From NCBI RefSeq assembly GCF_036199905.1, contig NZ_CP108109.1:6323501-6387500 (forward strand): a DNA stretch of 64,000 bases, written 5' to 3'. A model generated the notes under the pieces. It searched no databases. It worked only from the letters and a program-made list of their open reading frames with translations, and was not told where the DNA came from. This DNA comes from Streptomyces sp. NBC_00223 (GTDB lineage Bacteria; Actinomycetota; Actinomycetes; Streptomycetales; Streptomycetaceae). Positions 33,554-42,400 of the stretch are shown piece after piece (position 1 is the stretch's first letter; every line of letters starts with the position of its first letter). The position numbers were made by a program, and so were the translations under genes.

Positions 33554-35263
33554 ATGGTCCTGCGCATGTCCCGGCTGATGCTCAAGACGCTGCGTGACGA
33601 CCCGGCCGACGCGGCGACGCTCAGCCACAAACTGCTGGTCAGGGCCGGATATGTGCGCCGCTCCTCGGCCGGGGTGTGGACCTGGCTGCCGCTGGGCAAG
33701 CGCGTGCTGGACAACGTCGCAAGGGTCGTGCGCGAGGAGATGGACGCCATCGGCGGCCAGGAGGTGCTGCTGCCCGCGCTGCTGCCCCGCGAGGTGTACG
33801 AGACCACCGGCCGCGCCGAGGAGTACGGCGACCTGCTCTTCCGGCTCAAGGACCGCAAGGGCGCCGACTATGTGCTCGGGCCCACCCACGAGGAGATCTT
33901 CACCCAGCTGGTCAAGGACCAGATCACCTCGTACAAGGACCTGCCGGTGATCCTCTATCAGATCCAGACCAAGTACCGGGACGAGGCCAGGCCGCGTTCG
34001 GGGGTGCTGCGCGGGCGCGAGTTCCTGATGAAGGACGCCTACTCCTTCGACACCGACACCGAGGGGCTCGCCGAGTCCTACCGGCTGCACCGGGAGGCTT
34101 ACTCGCGGATCTTCCGGCGCCTCGGGCTCGACATCCGCGTGGTGTCGGCGGTGTCAGGCGCGATGGGCGGCTCGGCGTCCGAGGAGTTCCTGGCGCCCGC
34201 CGCGGCCGGCGAGGACACCTTCGTGGACTGCCCGTCCTGCGCCTACGCGGCCAACACCGAGGCGGTCACCTTCACCGCGGCCGTGCCCGTGGCCACCGAC
34301 CCCGGCCCGGTCGAGGAACTGGACACCCCCGACACGACCACCGTCGAGGCACTGGCCGAACGCTGCCGGGTGCCGGCCGCCGCCGTCCTGAAGAACCTGC
34401 TGGTCACGGTGGACGGCGAGATCACCGCGGTCGGTGTCCCCGGCGACCGCGAGGTCGATCTCGGCAAACTCGCCGAACACCTCGCCCCCGCCGTCGTCGA
34501 GCTGGTCACCGCCGAGGACTTCACCGGCCGCCCCGACCTCGTCCGCGGCTACGTCGGCCCCCAGGGCCTCGGCGTCCGCTACCTCGCCGACCCCCGGATC
34601 GCCCCCGGCACGGCCTGGATCACCGGCGCCAACAAGCCCGGCCGGCACGCCGCCAACGTCGTCTGCGGGCGGGACTTCACCGTCGACCGCTATCTCGACG
34701 TGGTCACCGTTCGGCCCGGCGACCCCTGCCCGCGCTGCGGCGCGGCGCTCACCGTCGGACGGGCCATCGAGGTCGGCCACATCTTCCAGCTCGGCCGCAA
34801 GTACACCGACGTCTTCCAGGTCGACATCCCCGGCCGCGACGGCAGGCCGGTCCGCGTCACCATGGGCTGCTACGGCATCGGCGTGTCCCGCGCGGTGGCC
34901 GCCCTCGCCGAACAGACCGCCGACGCGCACGGCCTGTGCTGGCCCGCCGAGATCGCCCCGGCCGACGTCCACGTCGTGGCCGCCGGCAAGGCCGCGCAGC
35001 AGGCGCTCGCCGAGGAGGCCGCCCAGGCGCTGCACACGGCGGGCCTGCGGGTCCTGCTGGACGACCGGGCGGGTGTCTCGCCGGGCGTGAAGTTCACCGA
35101 CGCGGAACTCCTCGGCGTCCCCGCCCTCCTGATCGCCGGCCGCCGCGCCCAGGACGGCGTCCTGGAACTCAAGGACCGCCGCACGGGCGAGCGCGTGGAA
35201 CTCCCGCTGGAGCAGGCCGTACGGCGGCTCACCGAGGGGGCCGCGCGGTCCGCCCGGCCCTGA
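33554..35263 (+). CDS. proS: Prolyl-tRNA synthetase
   Basis: This is a 569-residue bacterial-type class II synthetase. Motif 1 is in GVWTWLPLGKRVLDNVARVVREEMD, motif 2 in YRDEARPRSGVLRGREFLMKDAYSFD, and motif 3 in TMGCYGIGVSRAVAALAEQ. Between motifs 2 and 3 (about 225-380) lies a YbaK-type editing insertion (VLKNLLVTVDGEITAVGVPGDREVDLGKL) that removes mischarged Ala-tRNA. The C-terminal anticodon domain ends near the stop. ATG 33554 follows CGGAGAACCACC. The stop is only 7 bp from the convergent phosphotransferase gene, and I see no separate terminator there. Confidence 0.96.
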   Translation: MVLRMSRLMLKTLRDDPADAATLSHKLLVRAGYVRRSSAGVWTWLPLGKRVLDNVARVVREEMDAIGGQEVLLPALLPREVYETTGRAEEYGDLLFRLKDRKGADYVLGPTHEEIFTQLVKDQITSYKDLPVILYQIQTKYRDEARPRSGVLRGREFLMKDAYSFDTDTEGLAESYRLHREAYSRIFRRLGLDIRVVSAVSGAMGGSASEEFLAPAAAGEDTFVDCPSCAYAANTEAVTFTAAVPVATDPGPVEELDTPDTTTVEALAERCRVPAAAVLKNLLVTVDGEITAVGVPGDREVDLGKLAEHLAPAVVELVTAEDFTGRPDLVRGYVGPQGLGVRYLADPRIAPGTAWITGANKPGRHAANVVCGRDFTVDRYLDVVTVRPGDPCPRCGAALTVGRAIEVGHIFQLGRKYTDVFQVDIPGRDGRPVRVTMGCYGIGVSRAVAALAEQTADAHGLCWPAEIAPADVHVVAAGKAAQQALAEEAAQALHTAGLRVLLDDRAGVSPGVKFTDAELLGVPALLIAGRRAQDGVLELKDRRTGERVELPLEQAVRRLTEGAARSARP

Positions 35264-35270
35264 CGGCGCC

Positions 35271-36215
35271 TCAGAGCCAGTCGGCGAACTCCAGCAGCAG
35301 TTCCCCGTCCTCCCCGTCACCCACCGACAGGCTCCACACCCCGGCCTCCACGGCCCGGAACAGCGACCACCCGCGCAGCCGCTCCTCGTCCACCTCCAGC
35401 GCGGCCGCCAGCTTCCCCACCCGCCGCCGCGCGGCCGCCCGGGACCCCGGCTGCGCGGCGAGCGTGGAGAGCCGGTCCCGCACCAGCCACGCCAGGTCGT
35501 ACGCGGGCTCGCCCACCATCGGCTTGGGGTCGATCGCCAGCCAGGGCGCCCGCTCGCCCGCCAGCACGTTGCCGTGGTGGTAGTCGCCGTGCAGCAGCAC
35601 GGTCTCGGCGTCCCCGGCGAGCAGTTCCTCGCGCAGCTCCAGCGCCTGGTCGATCAGCGGCCTGACGTCGTCCGCGTACGGCTGCTCGCGCCGCTCCCGC
35701 AGCAGCGGGACGAGCGCGGCCGTCCGGTCGGCCACGGAGGTGAAGGGGTGCCCCTCGGCGGGCGGCACCCACAGCCGCCGCAGCACGCTCGCCGCCTCCA
35801 GCATCGCCTTGGGCTCGGCCAGCGACCGCAGCGAGACATCGGCGTGGAGCCGTTCCAGCAGCAGCACGCCCTCCGGCGGATCGGCCCGCAGCAGCTCCAC
35901 GGCGCCGCGTCCGCCCCAGTGCGCCAGCGCCGCGTGCTCCTGCGCCGTCTCCCGGGTGACCAGGCCGAGCTTGAGCACGGCGGGCACGCCCTCGGCGGTC
36001 CGCACCAGCACGATCATGCTGACCATGCCGCCCGAGGCGAACACCCGCTCGGGTGTCAGCCGCCAGCGTTCCAGATACCCCGCGGCCCGGCCGGGCAGAG
36101 CGGCCAGCCACTCCCGGCCCGGCTCGCCCTCCCACTCGCTGATGACGCGCACCAGCCGCTCGGGCGGTTCCAGGGACACGGCCTCCGGCGGGCCGTCCTG
36201 CGCCGCTGAACTCAT
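35271..36215 (-). CDS. Aminoglycoside/hydroxyurea phosphotransferase-family protein
   Basis: The kinase-like protein has 314 residues. The catalytic loop is VLLHGDYHHGNVLAG and the metal loop is WLAIDPKPMVGEPAYDLAWLVRDR, both typical of the APH(6)/hydroxyurea phosphotransferase group. The N-lobe lysine is in GVPAVLKLGLV. Such genes can give resistance to streptomycin-type drugs or act on unknown small molecules. In Streptomyces core regions they are usually not tied to resistance clusters. Which applies here cannot be read from sequence. It is convergent with proS. Confidence 0.85.
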   Translation of the reverse strand: MSSAAQDGPPEAVSLEPPERLVRVISEWEGEPGREWLAALPGRAAGYLERWRLTPERVFASGGMVSMIVLVRTAEGVPAVLKLGLVTRETAQEHAALAHWGGRGAVELLRADPPEGVLLLERLHADVSLRSLAEPKAMLEAASVLRRLWVPPAEGHPFTSVADRTAALVPLLRERREQPYADDVRPLIDQALELREELLAGDAETVLLHGDYHHGNVLAGERAPWLAIDPKPMVGEPAYDLAWLVRDRLSTLAAQPGSRAAARRRVGKLAAALEVDEERLRGWSLFRAVEAGVWSLSVGDGEDGELLLEFADWL

Positions 36216-36263
36216 GGTGTCGCGTTCCCTCCGTGGTACGTCGCCGGCCCGGCGGGGCGGCGC

Positions 36264-36683
36264 TCAGTCGCGCTCCGCCAGCCCCGGGAAGGCTACGCTG
36301 CCGCCGCGCCACCGCACCGCGCGTACCGCCGCCTCGCGCAGCGCGTCCGCCGCGTCCCGGCGGACCGCGCCCAGCGCGGCCCCGACCAGATCGCCGTACG
36401 CGCCCGCGACCCGCTCCTCGAGGAAAGCGGCCAGCCTCACCGCGCCGGCCGGGTCCGTGACCGCGAACGGCAGCTCGTAGCCGCCCGCCGAGAACACCGG
36501 CGCGGCGCCCAAATCCGCGACCGTGCGGATCATCGCGTCCCGGCGCGCCCGGTGCGCGTCGTACGCCTGCTGGGCCTCGGACCGCCGCGCGGCGGACACC
36601 AGGCCGCCGACGACGCCGTACCCGTACACCGCCGCGTGCTCGGCGGCGAGTGCCGCCCGCGCCGCGGCCACGACCTTGTTCAC
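36264..36683 (-). CDS. Ferritin-like DUF4439 protein
   Basis: This small all-helical protein has 139 residues. It begins VVAAARAALAAEHAAVYGYGVVGGLVSAARRSEAQQAYDAHRARRDAM, with Glu and His residues spaced as in a ferritin-like four-helix bundle, and continues FAVTDPAGAVRLAAFLEERVAGAYGDLVGAAL. Whether it binds metal is untested. The start GTG at 36683 overlaps the stop of the upstream lipoprotein gene (GTGA), so the pair is coupled and probably works together at the cell surface or membrane. No signal peptide is present on this partner. Confidence 0.8.
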   Translation of the reverse strand: MNKVVAAARAALAAEHAAVYGYGVVGGLVSAARRSEAQQAYDAHRARRDAMIRTVADLGAAPVFSAGGYELPFAVTDPAGAVRLAAFLEERVAGAYGDLVGAALGAVRRDAADALREAAVRAVRWRGGSVAFPGLAERD

Positions 36684-37168
36684 GTGTTCTTCGCCCCCGT
36701 GTTCAGCAGCACCACATGGCCCGCGCCGGCCGCCGCGGCCGAGGCCATCAGCCGGGCCAGATCGCCCGGCACGGTCAGCAGCGCGGCCGCCCGCCGGTCG
36801 GCGAGCTTCCGCTCGGCGGCGGCGAGCGCGGCGAGCGCGGCGGCGGGGCTCTGTTCCGGTCCTGCGGCCGCGGCGGGCGCGGGCGGCTTCCCGCCGAACG
36901 CCTCGACGTGCCGGGCGACTTCGGCCCGCAGCGGAGCCAGCCGCGCGGCCAGCGAGGGGTGCGCGGCGGCCACGGCGTCGTACCGCGCCATGAGCGCGGC
37001 GCTCTCCCGCGCGGCCCGGGCCGACTCGACCGTGCCGGGCGCGGGTCCGGACGGCTCCGACCCGTCGGCCGCCGTGCCTCCGCCCCCGGAGCACCCGCTC
37101 ACCACGCCCGCGGCCGCCACCGCCACCACACCGCGCCTGCTCAGCCGCCGACCGGCCTCCGGGATCAT
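36680..37168 (-). CDS. Small putative lipoprotein
   Basis: The protein has 162 residues. The N-terminus reads EAGRRLSRRGVVAVAAAGVVSGCSGGG: a twin-arginine-like SRRGVV stretch, a hydrophobic core and a lipobox-like VSGC. It may thus be a Tat-dependent lipoprotein. The mature part is Ala-rich and helical (SARAARESAALMARYDAVAAAHPSLAARLAPLRAEVARHVEAF), then AAAERKLADRRAAALL. No catalytic motif is visible. It overlaps the DUF4439 gene by GTGA and is divergent from rimP. Confidence 0.75.
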   Translation of the reverse strand: MIPEAGRRLSRRGVVAVAAAGVVSGCSGGGGTAADGSEPSGPAPGTVESARAARESAALMARYDAVAAAHPSLAARLAPLRAEVARHVEAFGGKPPAPAAAAGPEQSPAAALAALAAAERKLADRRAAALLTVPGDLARLMASAAAAGAGHVVLLNTGAKNT

Positions 37169-37349
37169 GCGGGGAGTCTACGGGTGGGGCGGGGGAGGAG
37201 CCGTGACACGGGTGCCGCGCCCGCTCCGGCGGCACGCGGAGACCCCCGCGGCCCGCCGTACGGGAAAAGGAGGGGCCCGAACTCCGGTAGCCTTCCGTTT
37301 ACACGCGACCTTCCATGACAACAGCAGACGCGGCCGAGGAGTCACCCGG

Positions 37350-37955
37350 ATGAGCACCACCCAGAGCGAGAGGCTGCGCGCGCTGCTTGAGCCGCTTGTC
37401 GTCGAAGCGGGCCTGGAACTGGAAGAGATCACGCTGTCGGCCGCGGGCAAGCGCCGGCAGCTGATGGTCGTCGTGGACTCGGACGCGGGTGTGCGGCTGG
37501 ACACCGTCGCCGAGCTGAGCCGTACGGTCTCGCAGACCCTCGACGAGTCCGGCGCGATGGGCGAAACGGAGTACGTGCTGGAGGTGACCTCACCCGGCAC
37601 CGACCGCCCGCTGACCGAGCCGCGCCACTTCCGGCGCAACGCGGGACGTCTGGTCAAGCTCCAGCTCAAGGAGCGCGGTGAGCTGATCGCGCGGATCATG
37701 ACGGTGGACGACTCGGGGCTCGACCTGGAGGTCCCGGGCGTCAAGGGCCGCAAGCCCAAGCCCGCCCGCGCGGACTTCGCCGAGATCGCCAGGGCCCGGG
37801 TCGAGATCGAGTTCAACCGCAAGGGCGGCGCGGACGACGAGACCGCGGCCGACGGCGACGCCGACGGTGAGTACGACGACCTCGACGAGCACGACGACAA
37901 CGACGAGCTTGACGCGCACGACGCGCACGACGACGAGAACACTGAGGAGGCGTAG
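37350..37955 (+). CDS. rimP: Ribosome maturation factor RimP
   Basis: The factor has 201 residues and is needed for 30S subunit assembly. The N-terminal domain (LRALLEPLVVEAGLELEEITLSAAGKRRQLMVVVDSDAGVRLDTVAELSRTVSQTLDE) and the YVLEVTSPGTDRPLTEPRHFRRNAGRLVKLQL block are the family core. The last 40 residues or so are a very acidic Asp/Glu/His tail not found in short RimP proteins. It is the first gene of the nusA-infB operon, with GAGGAG before the ATG and nusA 2 bases after the stop. Confidence 0.95.
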   Translation: MSTTQSERLRALLEPLVVEAGLELEEITLSAAGKRRQLMVVVDSDAGVRLDTVAELSRTVSQTLDESGAMGETEYVLEVTSPGTDRPLTEPRHFRRNAGRLVKLQLKERGELIARIMTVDDSGLDLEVPGVKGRKPKPARADFAEIARARVEIEFNRKGGADDETAADGDADGEYDDLDEHDDNDELDAHDAHDDENTEEA

Positions 37956-37957
37956 CC

Positions 37958-38947
37958 GTGGACATCGACATGAAGGCCCTGCGGGGTTTGGTGCAGGAGA
38001 GGCAGATCTCGTTCGACCTGCTGGTCGGGGCCATCGAGTCGGCGCTCCTCATCGCGTACCACCGCGAGCCGGGCAGCCACCGCCGGGCCCGCGTGGAGCT
38101 GGACCGTACGAGCGGACACGTCACCGTCTGGGCCACCGAGGACCAGGAGGAGGCGGGCGAGGGCGCCGAGCCGCGCGAGTTCGACGACACCCCGACCGGC
38201 TTCGGCCGGATCGCCGCGTCGACCGCCAAGCAGGTGATCCTCCAGCGGCTGCGCGACGCCGAGGACGACGTGACCTTCGGGGAGTACGCCGGCCGCGAGG
38301 GCGACATCGTCACGGGCGTCGTCCAGCAGGGCAAGGACCCCAAGAACGTGCTGGTCGACATCGGCAAGCTGGAGGCCATCCTGCCGGTGCAGGAGCAGGT
38401 CCCCGGCGAGGACTACGTCCACGGCACCCGGCTGCGCACCTATGTCGTCCGGGTCGCCAAGGGCGTGCGCGGACCCTCGGTGACGCTGTCGCGGACCCAC
38501 CCGAACCTGGTGAAGAAGCTCTTCGCGCTGGAGGTCCCGGAGATCGCGGACGGCTCGGTGGTGATCGAGGCGATCGCCCGCGAGGCCGGCCACCGTTCCA
38601 AGATCGCGGTCCGTTCCACCCGGTCCGGGCTGAACGCCAAGGGCGCCTGCATCGGCCCGATGGGCGCCCGGGTGCGGGCGGTCATGGCCGAGCTGCACGG
38701 CGAGAAGATCGACATCGTGGACTGGTCGGACGACCCGGCCGAGATGGTCGGCAACGCGCTGTCCCCGGCCCGGGTGTCGCATGTCGAGGTGGTGGACTTC
38801 GGCGCGCGGTCGGCCCGGGTCACCGTGCCGGACTACCAGCTGTCGCTGGCGATCGGCAAGGAAGGGCAGAACGCCCGTCTGGCGGCCCGGCTGACCGGAT
38901 GGCGGATCGACATCCGCCCGGACACCGAGCAGCAGCCGGAGAGCTGA
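37958..38947 (+). CDS. nusA: Transcription termination/antitermination factor NusA
   Basis: The protein has 329 residues, the short actinobacterial form without C-terminal acidic repeats. The order is an N-terminal RNA-polymerase-binding domain (MDIDMKALRGLVQERQISFDLLVGAIESALLIAYHRE), an S1 domain (REGDIVTGVVQQGKDPKNVLVDIGKLEAILPVQEQVPGE), and two KH domains (HRSKIAVRSTRSGLNAKGACIGPMGARVRAVMAEL and YQLSLAIGKEGQNARLAARLTGWRID). It acts on paused RNA polymerase. The start GTG is 2 bases after rimP. Confidence 0.97.
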   Translation: MDIDMKALRGLVQERQISFDLLVGAIESALLIAYHREPGSHRRARVELDRTSGHVTVWATEDQEEAGEGAEPREFDDTPTGFGRIAASTAKQVILQRLRDAEDDVTFGEYAGREGDIVTGVVQQGKDPKNVLVDIGKLEAILPVQEQVPGEDYVHGTRLRTYVVRVAKGVRGPSVTLSRTHPNLVKKLFALEVPEIADGSVVIEAIAREAGHRSKIAVRSTRSGLNAKGACIGPMGARVRAVMAELHGEKIDIVDWSDDPAEMVGNALSPARVSHVEVVDFGARSARVTVPDYQLSLAIGKEGQNARLAARLTGWRIDIRPDTEQQPES

Positions 38948-39014
38948 AAACCGGCCATCCGCCCCGGCACGTTCAGTCGAATCGGGGACGGACGGCGAAC
39001 GAACAGCCGTACGT

Positions 39015-39039
39015 CGACCTACTCGAACGAGTGAGGTCG
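39015..39039 (+). promoter_or_regulatory. Bulged hairpin between nusA and ylxR
   Basis: CGACCT-CTCG pairs with CGAG-AGGTCG around AA, with a 1/2-base bulge. It ends just before GGGGAGG, the likely ribosome site of ylxR, and before TAGACT (39051-39056), which could be a -10 box for a near-leaderless transcript. It may tune ylxR-infB expression. Confidence 0.35.
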
Positions 39040-39061
39040 GTGCGGGGAGGTAGACTAAAGG

Positions 39062-39340
39062 ATGTCTGGTCGGACGCTGGACCGCGCATGCCCGGAGCGA
39101 ACCTGCATCGGCTGCCGTCAGCGAGCGGCCAAGAGCGATCTGCTGCGTGTGGTGGTGAGTGGGGACGCATGTGTCCCCGATCATCGCGGTACGCTGCCCG
39201 GTCGGGGCGCATATCTGCATCCCGCCCTTGCCTGCTTTGACCTGGCGGTCCGCCGCCGGGCGTTCGGCCGGGCCCTCAAAGGTCCGGTGGCGCCCGATAC
39301 CGCGGAGTTGCGCCGGTTCGTCGAGCAGGCAGCCCCGTAA
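39062..39340 (+). CDS. YlxR-family (DUF448) RNA-binding protein
   Basis: The protein has 92 residues and the YlxR signature ERTCIGCRQRAAKSDLLRVV followed by GRGAYLHPALACFDLAVRRRAFGRAL. Such proteins sit between nusA and infB in many bacteria and are thought to bind RNA or act as small regulators. TAGACT at 39051-39056 lies 5 bases before the ATG, so a leaderless message is possible, and GGGGAGG 11 bases upstream gives a conventional ribosome site as well. Confidence 0.93.
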   Translation: MSGRTLDRACPERTCIGCRQRAAKSDLLRVVVSGDACVPDHRGTLPGRGAYLHPALACFDLAVRRRAFGRALKGPVAPDTAELRRFVEQAAP

Positions 39341-39349
39341 GAGAGAACG

Positions 39350-39365
39350 GCACGGGTTCCCGTGC
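39350..39365 (+). promoter_or_regulatory. Perfect hairpin after ylxR
   Basis: GCACGGG-TT-CCCGTGC, 7-bp arms around two bases, starts 10 bases after the ylxR stop and heads the infB leader. A two-base loop is too tight for a stable RNA hairpin of full length, so a DNA-binding site or a shorter stem is also possible. Confidence 0.35.
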
Positions 39366-39403
39366 GGTCAGGTACCTCGCGAGATGGAAGTAGGTCGAGA
39401 TTG

Positions 39404-39448
39404 CGATGAGCACTCGATGAGTACGCGATGAGTACGCCCATGAAGTAG
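39404..39448 (+). promoter_or_regulatory. Overlapping mini-ORFs in an 11-bp tandem repeat upstream of infB
   Basis: CGATGAGCACT, CGATGAGTACG and CGATGAGTACG follow one another at 39404, 39415 and 39426. Each contains an ATG whose reading frame ends in a TGA overlapping the next ATG: 39406-39420 (M-S-T-R), 39417-39431 (M-S-T-R) and 39428-39448 (M-S-T-P-M-K). A longer frame, ATG 39384 to 39431 (15 codons), overlaps them. They end 43 bases before the infB start. No strong ribosome site precedes them, so translation is unproven. Confidence 0.45.
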
Positions 39449-39491
39449 CGACGGTCCGGCGGACGATCACCCCGGACCTAAAAGGAGCGAA

Positions 39492-42400
39492 GTGGCTAAG
39501 GTCCGGGTATACGAACTCGCCAAGGAGATGGGAGTCGAGAGCAAGGTCGTCATGGCCAAGCTCCAAGAACTCGGCGAATTCGTCCGTTCGGCGTCCTCGA
39601 CGATCGAGGCGCCGGTTGTCCGTAAATTGACTGACGCTTTCCAGGGGCCCGGCGGCAACGCCGGCAAGTCCGCTGCGAAGCCCTCCGCGCCGCGCAAGGC
39701 GGCGCCCGTGAAGCCGGCCCCCACCCCGGGTGCGCCGGCCCGTCCCGCTGCCCCGGCGCCGAAGCCGGCCGCCGGCGGTCCTGCCGCCCCCGCGGCCCCG
39801 GCAGCGCCGAGCACCGGCTCGGCGCCCGCGCCCGGCCCGCGCCCCGGCCCGAAGCCGGCTCCCGCTGCGCCCAAGCCCGCGCCCGCGGCACCCGTGCCCG
39901 CCGCGGAGTTCCAGGCGCCCCCGTCGGCGCCCGCGGCCCCGACCACCCCGGCCGCGCAGCGTCCCAACGCCGCTCCCGGCCCGCGTCCGCCCCGCCCCGC
40001 CGCGGGCGGTCAGGGCGCCGGCGGCCAGCAGCGTGACGGTGGTGCCCGTCCGGGCAGCCGTCCCGCTCCCGGCCAGGGCGGTCCCCGTCCCGGCGGCGCG
40101 CGTCCCTCCGGCCCGCGTCCCGGCAACAACCCCTTCACGTCCGGCTCCACCGGCATGCCGCGCCCCGGTGGCGCGGCGCGTCCCGGCGGCGGCCAGGGCG
40201 GTGCCCCGCGTCCCGCGGGTCCCGGCGGCGGCGCTCCGCGTCCCGGTGGTGCCCCGCGTCCCGGCGGCGCGGCCGGCGGCCAGGGCGGTCCGGGCGGATC
40301 CCGTCCGTCCCCGGGCGGCATGCCCCGTCCGCAGTCCTCGGGCCCCCGCCCGAACCCCGGCATGATGCCGCAGCGTCCCGCCTCCACCGGTCCCGGCAGC
40401 CGTCCCGGCGGTCCCGGGCGTCCCGGTCCCGGCGGACGCACGGGCGGCGCCCCCGGCGGTCGTCCCGGTGGCGGCGGTGGCGGCGGCTTCGCCGGCCGTC
40501 CGGCCGGTCCCGGCGGCGGCGGTCGTCCCGGCGGCGGCGGTGGCGGCTTCGGCGGTCCCCGTCCCGGTGGCGGCGCTCCCGGCGGTGGCGGCGGCTTCGG
40601 TCCCCGTCCCGGCGGCTTCGGCGGACGTCCCGGCGGCCCGGGCGGCCGTGGTGGCACGCAGGGCGCGTTCGGTCGCGGCCCCGGCGGCCGTCCGGCGCGC
40701 GGGCGCAAGAGCAAGCGTCAGAGGCGTCAGGAGTACGAGGCCATGCAGGCCCCGTCCGTGGGCGGCGTGCTGCTGCCCCGCGGCAACGGCCAGACCGTGC
40801 GCCTGTCGCGCGGTGCCTCGCTCACCGACTTCGCCGAGAAGATCAACGCCAACCCGGCGTCGCTCGTCCAGGTGATGCTCAACCTCGGTGAGATGGTCAC
40901 GGCCACGCAGTCGGTCTCGGACTCCACCCTGGAGCTGCTGGCCGGCGAGATGAACTACGTGCTGGAGATCGTCAGCCCGGAGGAGGAGGACCGCGAGCTG
41001 CTCGAGTCGTTCTCCATCGAGTTCGGTGAGGACGAGGGCGGCGAGGAGATGCTCGTCTCCCGCCCGCCGGTCGTGACCGTCATGGGTCACGTCGACCACG
41101 GCAAGACCCGACTGCTCGACGCGATCCGCAAGACGAACGTGGTCGCGGGCGAGGCCGGTGGCATCACCCAGCACATCGGTGCCTACCAGGTCGCCACCGA
41201 GGTCAACGGCGAAGAGCGCGCGATCACCTTCATCGACACCCCGGGCCACGAGGCGTTCACCGCCATGCGTGCCCGCGGTGCGAAGTCCACCGACATCGCG
41301 ATCCTCGTGGTCGCGGCCAATGACGGTGTGATGCCGCAGACGATCGAGGCGCTGAACCACGCCAAGGCGGCCGAGGTGCCGATCGTGGTCGCGGTCAACA
41401 AGATCGACGTCGAGGGCGCCGACCCGACCAAGGTGCGCGGTCAGCTCACCGAGTTCGGTCTGGTGGCCGAGGAGTACGGCGGCGACACCATGTTCGTCGA
41501 CATCTCCGCCAAGCAGGGGCTGAACATCGACAGCCTGCTGGAGGCCGTGATCCTCACCGCGGACGCCTCGCTCGACCTGCGGGCCAACCCGGAGCAGGAC
41601 GCGCAGGGCATCGCGATCGAGGCCCACCTCGACCGCGGCCGCGGCGCCGTGGCGACCGTCCTGGTCCAGCGCGGCACCCTGCGGGTCGGCGACACCATGG
41701 TGGTCGGCGACGCCTACGGCCGAGTGCGGGCCATGCTCGACGACAAGGGCGAGAACCTGGACGAGGCGGGTCCGTCGACCCCGGTCCTCGTGCTCGGTCT
41801 CACCAACGTCCCGGGCGCCGGCGACAACTTCCTGGTCGTCGACGAGGACCGCACCGCCCGGCAGATCGCCGAGAAGCGTGCCGCCCGTGAGCGCAACGTC
41901 CGCTTCGCCCGCAAGGGTGTGCGGTTCTCTCTGGAGAACCTGGACGAGGCCCTCAAGGCCGGTCTGGTGCAGGAACTCAACCTCATCATCAAGGGCGACG
42001 CGTCCGGTTCGGTGGAGGCCCTCGAGTCCTCGCTGCTCCAGCTCGACGTCGGCGACGAGGTCGACATCCGCGTCCTGCACCGCGGCGTGGGCGCGGTCAC
42101 CGAGTCGGACATCGACCTGGCGACCGGCTCCGACGCGATCGTGATCGGCTTCAACGTCCGCGCGGCCGGCCGTGCCGCGCAGATGGCCGAGCGCGAGGGC
42201 GTGGACGTCCGCTACTACTCGGTGATCTACCAGGCCATCGAGGAGATCGAAGCGGCGCTCAAGGGCATGCTCAAGCCCGAGTACGAGGAGGTGGAGCTCG
42301 GCACCGCCGAGATCCGCGAGGTGTTCCGCTCCTCCAAGCTCGGCAACATCGCCGGTGTGCTGGTCCGCTCCGGCGAGGTCAGGCGCAACACCAAGGCCCG

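Noticed and set aside
35271..36215. Antibiotic resistance cluster around the phosphotransferase gene
   Set aside because: Neighbours are proS and a small lipoprotein pair; no biosynthetic or efflux genes for an antibiotic are present.
40080..40700. G/C-rich repetitive stretch in infB as a separate repeat element
   Set aside because: It encodes the normal Gly/Pro/Arg-rich linker of actinobacterial IF-2; the repetition reflects amino-acid composition.
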